Shown here: positions 63,730 through 64,000 of the stretch, one piece after another
Layout of the letters: the number at the start of each line of letters is the position of its first letter
How positions within the stretch are numbered: the first letter of the stretch is position 1
NCBI GenBank assembly: GCA_020438845.1
Contig: JAGQTV010000102.1
Location: 83,705-147,704 of the forward strand
Origin: Mycobacterium sp.
GTDB lineage: Bacteria > Actinomycetota > Actinomycetes > Mycobacteriales > Mycobacteriaceae
Reading direction: 5' to 3'
DNA length: 64,000 nt
Made by a program: the position numbers and the translations under genes
Notes under the pieces: model-generated
Database searches by the model: none
What the model was told of the DNA's origin: nothing
Seen by the model: only the letters and a program-made list of their open reading frames with translations

Positions 63730-63897
63730 GTGATTGGGGACGCAATGCGAAGCGACGCAGAAGAGATGCTTGACGCGATCACTGACCGGGCGGCCCTCAA
63801 GCTTGATCGCGAGGGCAAGATCGTCCGGTTGGGTGCCGCCGCGCGCGCTTTTTTGGGCTACTCGGACGGGGAAGCCCTCTCTGTCAACCTGGGGTGA
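63730..63897 (+). pseudogene. Truncated PAS-domain gene fragment
   Basis: A 55-codon frame from GTG 63,730 (no strong ribosome-binding site) reads A-L-K-L-D-R-E-G-K-I-V-R-L-G-A-A-A-R-A-F-L-G-Y-S-D-G-E-A-L, the first half of a PAS domain, then stops at 63,895-63,897. The bases that follow do not continue the PAS fold in any frame I can follow with confidence. It is probably a remnant of a PAS sensor gene. 63,898-64,000 shows nothing recognisable before the window ends. Confidence 0.45.
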
Positions 63898-64000
63898 GGC
63901 ACCCGCTCCCTGACAATTAGTGACCGTGAGGGCGGGGATGGAGAGGCTCCCTGAAATGACAACCATGTTGACGACGTTGGCTTGTGCGGCCGGGATGGAA

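Overview
The window is high-GC chromosomal DNA from a mycobacterium. Evidence for the genus is a PPE protein with MPTR pentapeptide arrays (N-x-G-x-G), an LpqH-type 19 kDa lipoprotein, a LucA-like membrane protein, a 13E12-type HNH gene with a mycobacterial LexA box on its start codon, and a gene order that matches, from memory and in reverse orientation, parts of the M. tuberculosis Rv3718c to Rv3774 interval (echA21, hisC2, tcrX/tcrY, LapA-like Rv3760, proXVWZ, tyrA, tadA, ligC plus LigD-like polymerase, lucA, serV, Rv3722c, dnaZX, Rv3720, Rv3719, Rv3718c). PPE-MPTR proteins point to a slow grower or a related lineage. The species cannot be named from this window.

Layout. 1-4 kb: 3' part of a PPE-MPTR gene. 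4-8.3 kb: small secreted protein, Na+/H+ antiporter, EchA21-like isomerase, aromatic aminotransferase, tRNA-Ser(GCT), tRNA-Arg(ACG). 8.3-15.3 kb: enoyl-CoA hydratase, DUF1330 protein, rhodanese lipoprotein behind a CsoR/CstR-like operator, secreted PE-PPE-domain hydrolase, two more alpha/beta hydrolases. 15.3-21.5 kb: LexA-controlled HNH gene, a three-gene CoA/lipid catabolic operon (phosphotransferase, acyl-CoA dehydrogenase, SDR), ThrE-like exporter with a DUF1622 protein. 21.5-29.3 kb: two-component system followed by a GT2-GtrA/GT39 glycosylation pair, alkylsulfatase and histidine phosphatase. 29.3-35.9 kb: compatible-solute ABC importer, tyrA, tadA running into tRNA-Ser(CGA). 35.9-36.6 kb: a small AT-richer segment bounded by a duplicated tRNA 3' end, which looks like an integration footprint. 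36.6-43.4 kb: Pro-rich secreted protein, CHASE-PAS-GGDEF-EAL protein, lipoprotein, WS/DGAT acyltransferase with a Lys/Ala/Pro tail, LpqH. 43.5-53.3 kb: divergent actinobacterial Tgt, a two-gene reverse transcriptase/flippase-like membrane protein operon with its own terminator, RNase T2, P450, GluQRS, LigC and the LigD-like polymerase. 53.3-54.4 kb: disturbed region with a perfect 36-bp duplication of the polymerase 3' end. 54.4-64 kb: aspartic protease, LucA, tRNA-Ser(GGA), 4.5S RNA, aspartate aminotransferase, DnaX, the 10-methylstearate pair TmsB/TmsA, an SRPBCC protein and a truncated PAS fragment.

The most unusual unit is the reverse transcriptase operon (44.8-48.2 kb). A complete RT domain with intact catalytic aspartates is translationally coupled to a polytopic membrane protein with an unrecognised soluble C-terminal domain, is closed by a hairpin/T-tract terminator, and sits head-to-head with an RNase T2 gene. 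I recognise no described retron, DGR, group II intron or DRT layout in it. Other points of interest are the tRNA-Ser att-like duplication, the actinobacterial Tgt with an altered substrate pocket next to GluQRS, and two enzymes usually carried by PE proteins that here have Sec-type leaders instead.
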